DNA of 6,883 bases from an uncultured Collinsella sp. (GTDB lineage: Bacteria > Actinomycetota > Coriobacteriia > Coriobacteriales > Coriobacteriaceae): positions 1 through 6,883 of the forward strand of contig CABUVF010000116.1 in NCBI GenBank assembly GCA_902494945.1, given 5' to 3'. Position numbers and translations under genes: made by a program. How positions within the stretch are numbered: position 1 is the first letter of the stretch; each line of letters opens with the position of its first letter. Positions 1-5,815 of this stretch are shown here, piece by piece. The notes below the pieces were generated by a model. It saw only the letters and a program-made list of their open reading frames with translations. It was not told the DNA's origin and ran no database searches.

Positions 1-466
1 CATCGCCGGCATGGGCCTCCTCGGCAGCAGCGCGAACGTTCTCCCCTACCTTGGCCGGCGCCGAGACCCTCGCTCGCGAGCCCTCGTTGCCGTCACCGTC
101 GAGCACATCGACGATCTCATACTTCACCACGGCATCGGCACCTTCGGGTACCGGCGCGCCCGTCATGATGCGGACCGTCTCGCCCGCGCCGATTGCGCCC
201 TCAAACACATGGCCCGCGGCCTCGTGTCCGATAACGTCAAGCGTCACCGGCGCCTCGTCAGACGCCTGCGTCAAGTCCGCCGAGCGCACGGCATATCCGT
301 CCATAGCGCTGTTGGCAAACGGCGAGATGTCGATATCGGCCACCGCGTCCTCTGCCAAGGGAAGACCGGCAGCCTGCCACGCGGGAATCTCGACAACTTC
401 GGTGCGATTCACGTGCGACAAGACGATCGCCTGTGCGTCCTCCAACGGAATGAGTATCTCTGCCAT
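1..466 (-). CDS. moeA: Molybdopterin molybdenumtransferase MoeA, N-terminal part (gene cut by left window edge)
   Basis: MoeA inserts molybdate into adenylylated molybdopterin, the last step of molybdenum cofactor synthesis in the cytoplasm. The 155 visible residues start MAEILIPLEDAQ. They carry the family hallmarks in order: SAMDGYA at residues 53-59, RIMTGAPVPEGADAVV at 99-114, and the GENVR segment at 141-145 that precedes the central domain. Full-length MoeA is usually about 400 residues, so roughly the first 40% is present and the rest lies beyond base 1. The start at 466 is supported by an AGAGG ribosome binding site about five bases upstream. The usual GED after the NVR segment reads AEE here, a small departure. 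The gene is divergent from the ClC gene across a 211-bp gap. The family call is secure; the missing C-terminus could hold an extra domain. Confidence 0.93.
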   Translation of the reverse strand, partial: MAEILIPLEDAQAIVLSHVNRTEVVEIPAWQAAGLPLAEDAVADIDISPFANSAMDGYAVRSADLTQASDEAPVTLDVIGHEAAGHVFEGAIGAGETVRIMTGAPVPEGADAVVKYEIVDVLDGDGNEGSRARVSAPAKVGENVRAAAEEAHAGD

Positions 467-485
467 ATACACCTCTAGCATGCAG

Positions 486-506
486 CGGCGCACATCACGG
501 GCGCCG
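486..506 (-). other. Small GC hairpin in the probable moeA leader
   Basis: CGGCGC at 486-491 and GCGCCG at 501-506 form a 6-bp perfect stem with a 9-base loop. It lies about 20 bases upstream of the moeA start, between the candidate promoter and the ribosome binding site. No T-run follows it, so it is not a terminator. It is far too small to be a molybdenum-cofactor riboswitch. A stem this short can arise by chance in GC-rich DNA. Confidence 0.2.
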
Positions 507-524
507 ATTCTTTATGTTTATCTC

Positions 525-550
525 AGTATAATCCCTCGCCGCCTGCTCAA
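525..550 (-). promoter_or_regulatory. Candidate moeA promoter
   Basis: On the minus strand a TATACT -10-like box (530-525) lies downstream of TTGAGC (550-545), with a 14-base spacer. The -10 is good, but the spacing is short for a sigma-70-type promoter. Transcription from here would give a leader of roughly 50 bases before the moeA ATG at 466. The same A/T-rich stretch also reads TATAAT on the plus strand (527-532), with no good -35. Confidence 0.3.
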
Positions 551-622
551 GACCTGGCCTGCGACCGCGAATACACCTGTCGGTAACGGACGGCGAAACA
601 GAGCCGAAACCAACCTGCCGGT

Positions 623-648
623 TTGTCTCGTTTGGCACGTTCTATAAT
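623..648 (+). promoter_or_regulatory. Probable promoter of the ClC gene
   Basis: A perfect TATAAT box at 643-648 lies 29 bases before the ATG of the ClC gene. Upstream is a weak TTGTCT (623-628) with a 14-base spacer; GTTTGT at 621-626 gives a 16-base spacer but matches less well. The -10 is convincing and the -35 is not, so the promoter may be weak or activator-dependent. Predicted transcription would start near 655. Confidence 0.5.
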
Positions 649-677
649 GCTCGTGTTGCAACCCAAAAGAGGAACGT

Positions 678-2099
678 ATGGCTTTTACCGACAAAACCGA
701 AAGCGCAAACGAAACGCAGGATCATTCCCAGCCGCTCGACGATGGCGGCTTTTTCTCCCTGAACGACGTCATCACGGCAGGCAGGCATCAGCTCACCCGC
801 TCCGAGCAACTCTTGGCTGCCGACACGCGCCGCAACGCCCGCAACCTACTCGCGAGCGCCAAGTTGCTCGTACTCGTCGTCATCGTCTCGGTCGCCATGG
901 GCGTTGCCGCTTGGGCGTTTTTGGCCTCGCTGAATATCGCCACCGACTATCGCGAGCACCATGCGTGGATTTACGCACTGCTTCCCGTTGTGGGCGTTGC
1001 CACCGCATGGGTGTACAAAAACCACGGTCTTGCCGCCAAACGCGGTAACAACCTGGTCATCGACTCCGCTCTGGGCACACGCCTCATCCATATGCGCATG
1101 GCCGTCCTCACCTTCGTCTGCTCCACGCTCACGCACCTAACGGGTGGATCGGCCGGTCGCGAGGGAGCCGCGGTTCAGATTGGCGGCACCATCGCCAGCA
1201 ACATCTCGAGCCTCGCCCACCTTAAAAAGCATGACCACCACGACCTCATGCTCGCCGGCATCTCGTCGGCCTTTGGCGCCGTATTCGGTTCGCCCCTTGC
1301 CGGAGCTTTCTTTGGCATGGAGATGTGCTTTATCGGCAAGATCGACTACACCGCGGGCATCTACTGCCTGGTCGCCTCGTTTACCGGCTACTTTACATCA
1401 CTCGCCCTGGGTACCGAGTACGAGGCGAATGTTATCGTCAGCGTTCCCAACATGACACCACGGACGGTTGTCATCGTTGTTATCAGCGCCATTATCTTCG
1501 GTCTGACGGCACGCCTCTTTGCCTGGTCAGTTCGAACCGTCAAGAGCCTGTACGGTCGCTTTAACACCAATTATCTCGTTCGCGCACTTATGGGCGCACT
1601 CGTGGTTTTGGCCGCCTATGCCCTTATCGACGTCTGGGACTACGCCGGCCTTTCCACGTGGCTTTCCGGCGCCGGATTTGCCGGCAACACCACCCTGGCA
1701 GACGCAGCCATCAAGTTGGTCGTCACAGCGCTTACCCTGGGTGCGGGCTTCCAAGGCGGCGAGGTCACGCCCCTGTTTGGCATCGGTGCGGCGCTCGGCG
1801 GCTGGATCGGTTGCCTCGTCGGAATCGACCCCAGTTTTCTGGCGGCTCTCGGCATGCTCGGCGTGTTCTGTGCCGGCCTCAACGTGCCCATCACCACTTG
1901 CATGATGGCCATCGACCTGTTCCACGGCACGGCCGCCGGGTTCTTTGTCATCGTGGCCTTTATCAGCTATCTCGCCGGCGGACACCGCGGCGTTTACCCC
2001 GCCCAGCGCATCATCTCACCCAAGCGCCGTTCGCTTATTGTGGATGAGGGCGGAACGGTAGCGGATGCTATCGAGCGCCACAACGACCTGATAGAGTAG
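678..2099 (+). CDS. ClC-family chloride channel/anion transporter, variant with non-canonical filter
   Basis: This 473-residue integral membrane protein belongs to the voltage-gated chloride channel (ClC) family, which moves chloride or other anions, often in exchange for protons. Residues 1-60 are hydrophilic and probably cytoplasmic; hydrophobic helices follow from about 62 to 433. The family signature GREG is at 160-163, with E162 at the external gating glutamate position, followed by VQIGG. FGSPLAGAFFGME (203-215) and GGEVTPLFGIG (360-370) match the later conserved helices. The start has a GAGG ribosome binding site five bases upstream. Compared with remembered E. coli ClcA, the GSGIP filter region appears replaced by KRGNN (121-125), and the internal proton glutamate E203 aligns to M216, with a glutamate only at the preceding position (E215). 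This resembles a divergent ClC branch, so the transported ion and any proton coupling are uncertain. No C-terminal CBS domains are present. Confidence 0.9.
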   Translation: MAFTDKTESANETQDHSQPLDDGGFFSLNDVITAGRHQLTRSEQLLAADTRRNARNLLASAKLLVLVVIVSVAMGVAAWAFLASLNIATDYREHHAWIYALLPVVGVATAWVYKNHGLAAKRGNNLVIDSALGTRLIHMRMAVLTFVCSTLTHLTGGSAGREGAAVQIGGTIASNISSLAHLKKHDHHDLMLAGISSAFGAVFGSPLAGAFFGMEMCFIGKIDYTAGIYCLVASFTGYFTSLALGTEYEANVIVSVPNMTPRTVVIVVISAIIFGLTARLFAWSVRTVKSLYGRFNTNYLVRALMGALVVLAAYALIDVWDYAGLSTWLSGAGFAGNTTLADAAIKLVVTALTLGAGFQGGEVTPLFGIGAALGGWIGCLVGIDPSFLAALGMLGVFCAGLNVPITTCMMAIDLFHGTAAGFFVIVAFISYLAGGHRGVYPAQRIISPKRRSLIVDEGGTVADAIERHNDLIE

Positions 2100-2185
2100 A
2101 TGTAATAATCGCCGTGCAGCCACAATCGGGGCTAATTCGACCTGAGCGCGACCGCACTGTCATGTCACACGCCGGGAGTCGCCCC

Positions 2186-3148
2186 ATGCACGCAACTGAT
2201 TTTGGTCGCACGCTCATCATCGCCAACCCAGCCGCCCAGTCGGGTGCGGCACGCGAAGTTGCCGAGCGCCTGCAACGCTTTTTGGATATGACCGCGCGCG
2301 CATCCCAGTTTGACCTGGTGCTGACCGAGCGCATGGGACACGCCAAGGAGCTGGCCGCACAGGCTCAGGGCTATCGCACCGTTATCGCCCTTGGCGGCGA
2401 CGGCGTGATTCACGAGGTCGTCAACGGGCTTATGACGCAAAAGGAGGACGCCCGCCCCGCTCTTGCCGTCCTGCCCGTGGGCTCCGGCAACGATTTTGCC
2501 CAGACGCTCGGCATCGACGATTTCTCCGGCAAGGATTATGGCGCGCTGCTCACCTGCGAGCTGCAGCGTCAGGACATCGGGCGCATTCGCTCGTGGAGCC
2601 CTGCGAGCGGCAGCGGCGAGGCTACCGTTGAGTACTACGACCAGACGCTTTCGGTCGGCATCGATGCCGCCATCGGCCTGGGCACCACCGAGCTGCGCAA
2701 AAAGACCGGCTTGACGGGCGCGCCGCTCTACACCCTTTCGGGACTTGAGCAGTTTGGCCTGCGCTACCGCAACTACCCCATGACAGTCAGCTTTGACGGC
2801 GCGCCCGCCGAGCGCGTGAGGGCGATCATCATGGCGATTCAGCTTGGTCCTACCTATGGCTCGGGCTATCGCATCTGCCCCGATGCCGACCCCTACGACG
2901 GCATGCTCGACGTCTGCTACGCCTGCGGCCCCGTCCCTCGCGCGGTAGCCCTGCCTATGTTCCTTTCGGCCAAGGACGGCCACCATACCAAGTTGCCACC
3001 GGTTCGCATGCGCCGCTGCCGCCATGCCGAGCTAACTTTTGAGGAGCCCGACTACCCCATCCAGGCCGACGGCGAGCCCGTTGACGCCTCGCGCATCGAG
3101 GTCGACGTCCTCGGCAGCGCCCTCCAAGTTTGGCACCCTACCCGCTAG
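2186..3148 (+). CDS. Diacylglycerol kinase family lipid kinase (YegS/DgkB type)
   Basis: This is a soluble or membrane-associated lipid kinase that phosphorylates diacylglycerol or a related lipid with ATP. With the start chosen here it has 320 residues, close to the roughly 300 usual for the family. The catalytic domain shows NPAAQSG (14-20), the nucleotide-binding GGDG (70-73) followed by HEVVNGL, and PVGSGNDFA (97-105). The C-terminal lobe has DGMLDV (238-243) and the late QADGE (293-297). The usual GGDGT reads GGDGV. I chose the ATG at 2186 because GGGAG lies seven bases upstream and because family members begin just before the NP motif. A GTG at 2114 and an ATG at 2162 are in frame but lack a good ribosome binding site. 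The gene follows the ClC gene by 86 bases with no visible terminator, so the two may share a transcript. The lipid substrate cannot be read from the sequence. Confidence 0.88.
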   Translation: MHATDFGRTLIIANPAAQSGAAREVAERLQRFLDMTARASQFDLVLTERMGHAKELAAQAQGYRTVIALGGDGVIHEVVNGLMTQKEDARPALAVLPVGSGNDFAQTLGIDDFSGKDYGALLTCELQRQDIGRIRSWSPASGSGEATVEYYDQTLSVGIDAAIGLGTTELRKKTGLTGAPLYTLSGLEQFGLRYRNYPMTVSFDGAPAERVRAIIMAIQLGPTYGSGYRICPDADPYDGMLDVCYACGPVPRAVALPMFLSAKDGHHTKLPPVRMRRCRHAELTFEEPDYPIQADGEPVDASRIEVDVLGSALQVWHPTR

Positions 3149-3169
3149 CAAGGCCAGTGGAACAAACGA

Positions 3170-3550
3170 CTACTCGTCGCTGCCCGGCTTGCGTCGGTTG
3201 GCCTTTTTAATGGCATTGAAGTGCTTGTCATTGAGTCTGCGCTGACGAGAGCGCTGGGGCACCTTGGTCTTTACACGTCGACGCGATGGACGTCCGCGTC
3301 GCTCGAGCTCGGCGTGCAGCTTGCGCAGGCAGCTCGCGCGATTTTGGAACTGGCTGCGGCTCTCGCGCGCCGTCACGGTAATCCCTGTGGGCACGTGCTT
3401 CATGCGCACCGCCGAGTCCGTCGTGTTCACGCCTTGTCCGCCCGGACCCGTCGCGCGAAACACCTGTACCTCGCAATCGCGCGCCAGCTCTTCGGCCGCC
3501 ATCGCGGCATAGCGCGCATACTCGCACCATCCCATCTTGTTCTCATCCAT
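3170..3550 (-). CDS. Stand-alone GGQ-domain protein, class I release-factor-like (possible ribosome rescue factor)
   Basis: This 126-residue protein contains only the catalytic domain of a class I peptide chain release factor. The motif [19 protein letters not shown] runs from 31 to 49, with the peptidyl-tRNA-hydrolysing GGQ at 37-39. It is followed by HVPTGITV and RSQFQN, as in RF1/RF2. The stop-codon-recognition domains (PxT or SPF) are absent. The tail from about 84 is very basic, with a KTK..P..S..RRL pattern like the ribosome-channel-binding tail of ArfB (YaeJ). This suggests hydrolysis of peptidyl-tRNA on stalled ribosomes, but that is inference. The start at 3550 is favoured over an in-frame ATG at 3568: GGGAGG ends seven bases before 3550, and the earlier ATG lies upstream of that site. 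The gene converges with the lipid kinase, 21 bases apart. It lies immediately after the terminator of xpt, with no room for its own promoter after the hairpin. Confidence 0.85.
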   Translation of the reverse strand: MDENKMGWCEYARYAAMAAEELARDCEVQVFRATGPGGQGVNTTDSAVRMKHVPTGITVTARESRSQFQNRASCLRKLHAELERRGRPSRRRVKTKVPQRSRQRRLNDKHFNAIKKANRRKPGSDE

Positions 3551-3570
3551 ATCAATACCTCCCCTCATAC

Positions 3571-3607
3571 AAAAAAATGTGACAAAGGGACAGTCCCTTT
3601 GTCACAT
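3571..3607 (-). terminator. Intrinsic terminator of xpt built on a perfect 31-bp palindrome
   Basis: ATGTGACAAAGGGAC (3577-3591) and its exact reverse complement (3593-3607) flank a single central base at 3592, a 15-bp perfect stem. On the minus strand the stem is followed by six T residues (3576-3571), the form of a rho-independent terminator. It begins 27 bases after the xpt stop. Because the stem has almost no loop, the innermost pairs must open in RNA. The T-run stops about four bases before the ribosome binding site of the release-factor-like gene. On the plus strand no T-run follows, so it is not a bidirectional terminator in the classical sense. Confidence 0.8.
3577..3607. repeat. Perfect inverted repeat, 15-bp arms around one base
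   Basis: This is the palindrome within the terminator, listed separately because its perfection and near-zero loop are unlike an ordinary terminator. The core GGGACAGTCCC flanked by TGACAAA and TTTGTCA has the look of a dispersed intergenic palindromic element. This window holds only one copy, so dispersal cannot be shown here. The dyad could also be a protein-binding operator. Confidence 0.6.
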
Positions 3608-3634
3608 CGCATACCAATCGCTTGTGTTGCGCGC

Positions 3635-4213
3635 TTAGGCGAAGGTGATCTCGCCGGTCTCGCAGTCCATATCGGCGATACGGGCCAGGCTCTCAACGCG
3701 GAAGCCACGCTCGCGGAGCTTATCGCCACCGCCCTGGAAGCCCTTCTCCACCGCAATGCCAATGCCGGATACCTCGGCACCCGCAGCCTCGCAGATCTTG
3801 ATAAGACCCTCGAGCGCGCAGCCGTTGGCCAAGAAGTCGTCGATGATCAGGACCTTGTCGCCCTCGGACAGGAAGCGCTTGCCCACGATGACCGGATACT
3901 CCTTCTGCTTGGTAAAGGAGTAGATGGTCGTAGCATACTGCTCGCCGTCGAGGTTGATGGACTGTGCCTTCTTGGCAAAGACAACCGGCACGCCACCAAA
4001 ATGCTGGGCTGCGATGCAAGCCATACCAATGCCCGAAGCCTCGATCGTCAGAATCTTGTTGATCTCGACATCCTTGAACAGACGGGCCCACTCAGCGCCC
4101 ATGTGGTCGAACAGCTCAACGTCGCACTGGTGGTTGAGGAAAGCATCAACCTTAAGGACGTTACCGGCCTTTACGATGCCGTCATGGCGAATACGATCCT
4201 CAAGCTCCTGCAT
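3635..4213 (-). CDS. xpt: Xanthine phosphoribosyltransferase
   Basis: Xpt converts xanthine and PRPP to XMP in cytoplasmic purine salvage. The 192-residue product is nearly the same length as Bacillus subtilis Xpt (194) and matches its known motifs throughout. KVDAFLNHQ (21-29) is in the segment typical of Xpt. [11 protein letters not shown] (55-65), VVFAKK (77-82) and YSFTKQ (98-103) follow. The PRPP-binding loop [11 protein letters not shown] is at 121-131, and [11 protein letters not shown] (156-166) and RVESLARI (172-179) complete the C-terminal part. The ATG at 4213 has an AGAAGGGG ribosome binding site (4228-4221) seven bases upstream. A 7-bp GC hairpin touches that site. In Firmicutes xpt is often under a guanine riboswitch, but I see no purine riboswitch here. 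An intrinsic terminator follows the stop. The upstream neighbour, 157 bases away, is the MFS gene, with no terminator seen between. Confidence 0.95.
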   Translation of the reverse strand: MQELEDRIRHDGIVKAGNVLKVDAFLNHQCDVELFDHMGAEWARLFKDVEINKILTIEASGIGMACIAAQHFGGVPVVFAKKAQSINLDGEQYATTIYSFTKQKEYPVIVGKRFLSEGDKVLIIDDFLANGCALEGLIKICEAAGAEVSGIGIAVEKGFQGGGDKLRERGFRVESLARIADMDCETGEITFA

Positions 4214-4228
4214 GGCGCAACCCCTTCT

Positions 4229-4246
4229 CGCGGCAACGATGCCGCG
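4229..4246 (-). promoter_or_regulatory. Hairpin adjoining the xpt ribosome binding site
   Basis: On the minus strand CGCGGCA, a TCGT loop and TGCCGCG form a 7-bp perfect GC-rich stem. Its last base is directly next to the AGAAGGGG ribosome binding site of xpt (4228-4221). No T-run follows, so it is not a terminator. It could stabilise the mRNA 5' end, bind a protein, or modulate ribosome access; which of these is unknown. Upstream, A/T-richer sequence (TTTATTAAT on the minus strand, about 4247-4257) and TAGACT (4274-4269) are weak -10 candidates without a good -35. Confidence 0.4.
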
Positions 4247-4370
4247 CGATTAATAAACGTTGTTCGATAGTCTACCACGGACCGACCCCCGCCCGCCCCA
4301 CAAGCCGCATCGCACCACAAACCGGTCTTTTTGGGACGGCGCGAATCGTGGCAGACAGTCTCTCAACACA

Positions 4371-5675
4371 CTAATGGCGGGCGCGCATCCTCACCAAACG
4401 CACCATGGCGAGTGCAAAGCCCGCTGCCGCCACAGCCATGAGCACGTAGAATACCGAGCGAAAACCAAACAGGAACACATCCGGACGACCTGCAACAATA
4501 CTGGTCACGGCCTCGCCCATCGCCACGCTCATCTGCCCATAGAGGATATGCGATGCCGCCGTAATGCCCACTGCCATACCCGCATAGCGCGCAAGGCTAC
4601 CCAGGCTGCCCGCAAAGCCGAGCGCTTCGCGCGGAGCCGAGCCCATATACAGCGAGTTATTGGGGCTCTGGAAAATCGACGTACCGCACGACATAAACGC
4701 GACGCAACACACGATCACAGGGATGGAAGAGTGCTCGTCGAGCGTGCTTACCGCAAAAAGACCGCATACGTACACGCCTAGGCCGACCGCCGCGGGGCCC
4801 TCGCAGCCAACACGGTCCGAAACCGTACCCGAAAGCGGGCCGATAAAGGCATTCACCATCGGCAGCGCCAAAAAGAGCAATCCGGAAATGTCGGAACCAA
4901 AGCCGTGGGCGTCCTGAAAATAGAACGGCAGGATAAACTCTGATGCGCCAATACCAACGAACACGATGAGCATGCAGGCGAGGTTGATGGTGAAGGCCGA
5001 ATTTGCAAAGCAGCGACGAGCGGCCTCGATCAGGGACATGGGGCGCTCACCAGCCTCCGGCTTAACATGCGGCAGCGTATAGAGCCCCACGATAAATGAG
5101 ATGACGCCAATGGGCAGGTTGATGAGGAAGATACTCTCCCAGGGAAAGCTTGCCACCAGCATGCCGCCCAGCACGGGGCCACACATCATGCCGAGGGCCA
5201 CGAAGGTCGCGAGAATGCCCATGGCGCGGCCGCGCTCGCGCGCCGGAAAGGACTCGGTAATAATGCCCATGTTGTTGGCCATGGCCGCCGCGCAACCGAC
5301 GCCCTGGACAATGCGAGCCAGAATAAGAACCTCGAGCGAGGCCGACAGCCCGCACAGCAACGATCCGACCGTAAAGACGATTACACCCAGCTGGAATACG
5401 CCCACCTTGCCGCGCACGTCGCCCAAGCGGCCAAACGGCAGCATAGCCACGCATGTCGCAAGCAGGTACACCGAGCTCACCAACTGGATGTGGTCGAGGC
5501 CCACGCCCAGCTCCTTTTGCATCACGGGCAACGCCACGGTCACGACGGTCGAATCCAGACACGACATAAACGTCATGATGAGCACGGTAAACAGAATCGC
5601 CCATTTGTTCTTGCCATGCGTGTCGCCCTCTAGGGCAATGCGCTCGCGGCGCAGCTGCTCTGCAGTTTTCTCCAT
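4371..5675 (-). CDS. MFS transporter, DHA2-like (EmrB/QacA-related) efflux protein
   Basis: This 434-residue major facilitator is probably a proton-coupled exporter of drugs or metabolites. LDSTVVTVALP (40-50) in helix 1 is typical of drug:H+ antiporters. GRLGDVRGK (82-90) is motif A in the loop between helices 2 and 3. GPVLGG (166-171) is the antiporter motif C in helix 5, and PLSGTVSDRVG (280-290) is its second-half counterpart. About 12 hydrophobic segments can be counted. DHA2 members usually have 14, and here only a short polar linker (202-225) lies where the two extra central helices normally sit. The start at 5675 is chosen because AAAGGA (5686-5681) ends five bases before it. The in-frame ATG at 5681 overlaps that site, and the longer open frame to 5774 runs through the upstream terminator. 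No substrate can be assigned. The gene follows metY behind an intrinsic terminator. Confidence 0.88.
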   Translation of the reverse strand: MEKTAEQLRRERIALEGDTHGKNKWAILFTVLIMTFMSCLDSTVVTVALPVMQKELGVGLDHIQLVSSVYLLATCVAMLPFGRLGDVRGKVGVFQLGVIVFTVGSLLCGLSASLEVLILARIVQGVGCAAAMANNMGIITESFPARERGRAMGILATFVALGMMCGPVLGGMLVASFPWESIFLINLPIGVISFIVGLYTLPHVKPEAGERPMSLIEAARRCFANSAFTINLACMLIVFVGIGASEFILPFYFQDAHGFGSDISGLLFLALPMVNAFIGPLSGTVSDRVGCEGPAAVGLGVYVCGLFAVSTLDEHSSIPVIVCCVAFMSCGTSIFQSPNNSLYMGSAPREALGFAGSLGSLARYAGMAVGITAASHILYGQMSVAMGEAVTSIVAGRPDVFLFGFRSVFYVLMAVAAAGFALAMVRLVRMRARH

Positions 5676-5701
5676 ATCCATCCTTTCGAGTGGTGCAACG
5701 C

Positions 5702-5748
5702 AAAAACGGGGCCCCAATCGCCTGCGAACAGTCGCGATTGGGGTCCCG
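5702..5748 (-). terminator. Intrinsic terminator after metY
   Basis: CGGGGCCCCAATCGC (5707-5721) and GCGATTGGGGTCCCG (5734-5748) form a 15-bp stem with one mismatched position and a 12-base loop. On the minus strand the stem is followed by five T residues (5706-5702). It lies about 67 bases past the metY stop. The T-run ends 15 bases before the ribosome binding site of the MFS gene, leaving no room for a promoter in between. Confidence 0.8.
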
Positions 5749-5815
5749 CCTACGGAATCGGAACGAAAGGTCACCGAAGCTTTCTGCCAGCATCGGCACC
5801 TTGTACGGAGCTAGC

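Noticed and set aside
467..524. Molybdenum-cofactor riboswitch in the moeA leader
   Set aside because: The leader is only about 50-60 bases with one 6-bp stem, far smaller than that riboswitch.
11..647. Plus-strand open frames over moeA and its upstream gap
   Set aside because: They are antisense to moeA, whose MoeA motifs are unmistakable on the minus strand.
2165..3025. 286-codon minus-strand open frame inside the lipid kinase gene
   Set aside because: It is antisense to a gene with clear catalytic motifs. Its translation is alanine/glycine/histidine-rich without recognisable domains, and it has no supporting ribosome binding site or neighbour.
3221..4270. Long plus-strand open frame opposite xpt and the release-factor-like gene
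   Set aside because: It overlaps two recognised minus-strand genes, its translation shows no family motif, and such antisense frames are common in GC-rich coding DNA.
4214..4370. Purine riboswitch upstream of xpt
   Set aside because: Short words such as GACTAT occur, but the conserved aptamer order (ATATGG, TTTCTACC, CCGTAAA, GGACTA) is not present on the minus strand.
4311..4370. Terminator after the MFS gene
   Set aside because: Only imperfect short complementarity (CCGTCC against GACCGG) is present, and the run of five next to it is A, not T, on the transcribed minus strand.
5676..5774. N-terminal extension of the MFS protein to the ATG at 5774
   Set aside because: It would be translated through the metY terminator hairpin, is arginine-rich and unlike any MFS N-terminus, and a good SD sits before 5675.
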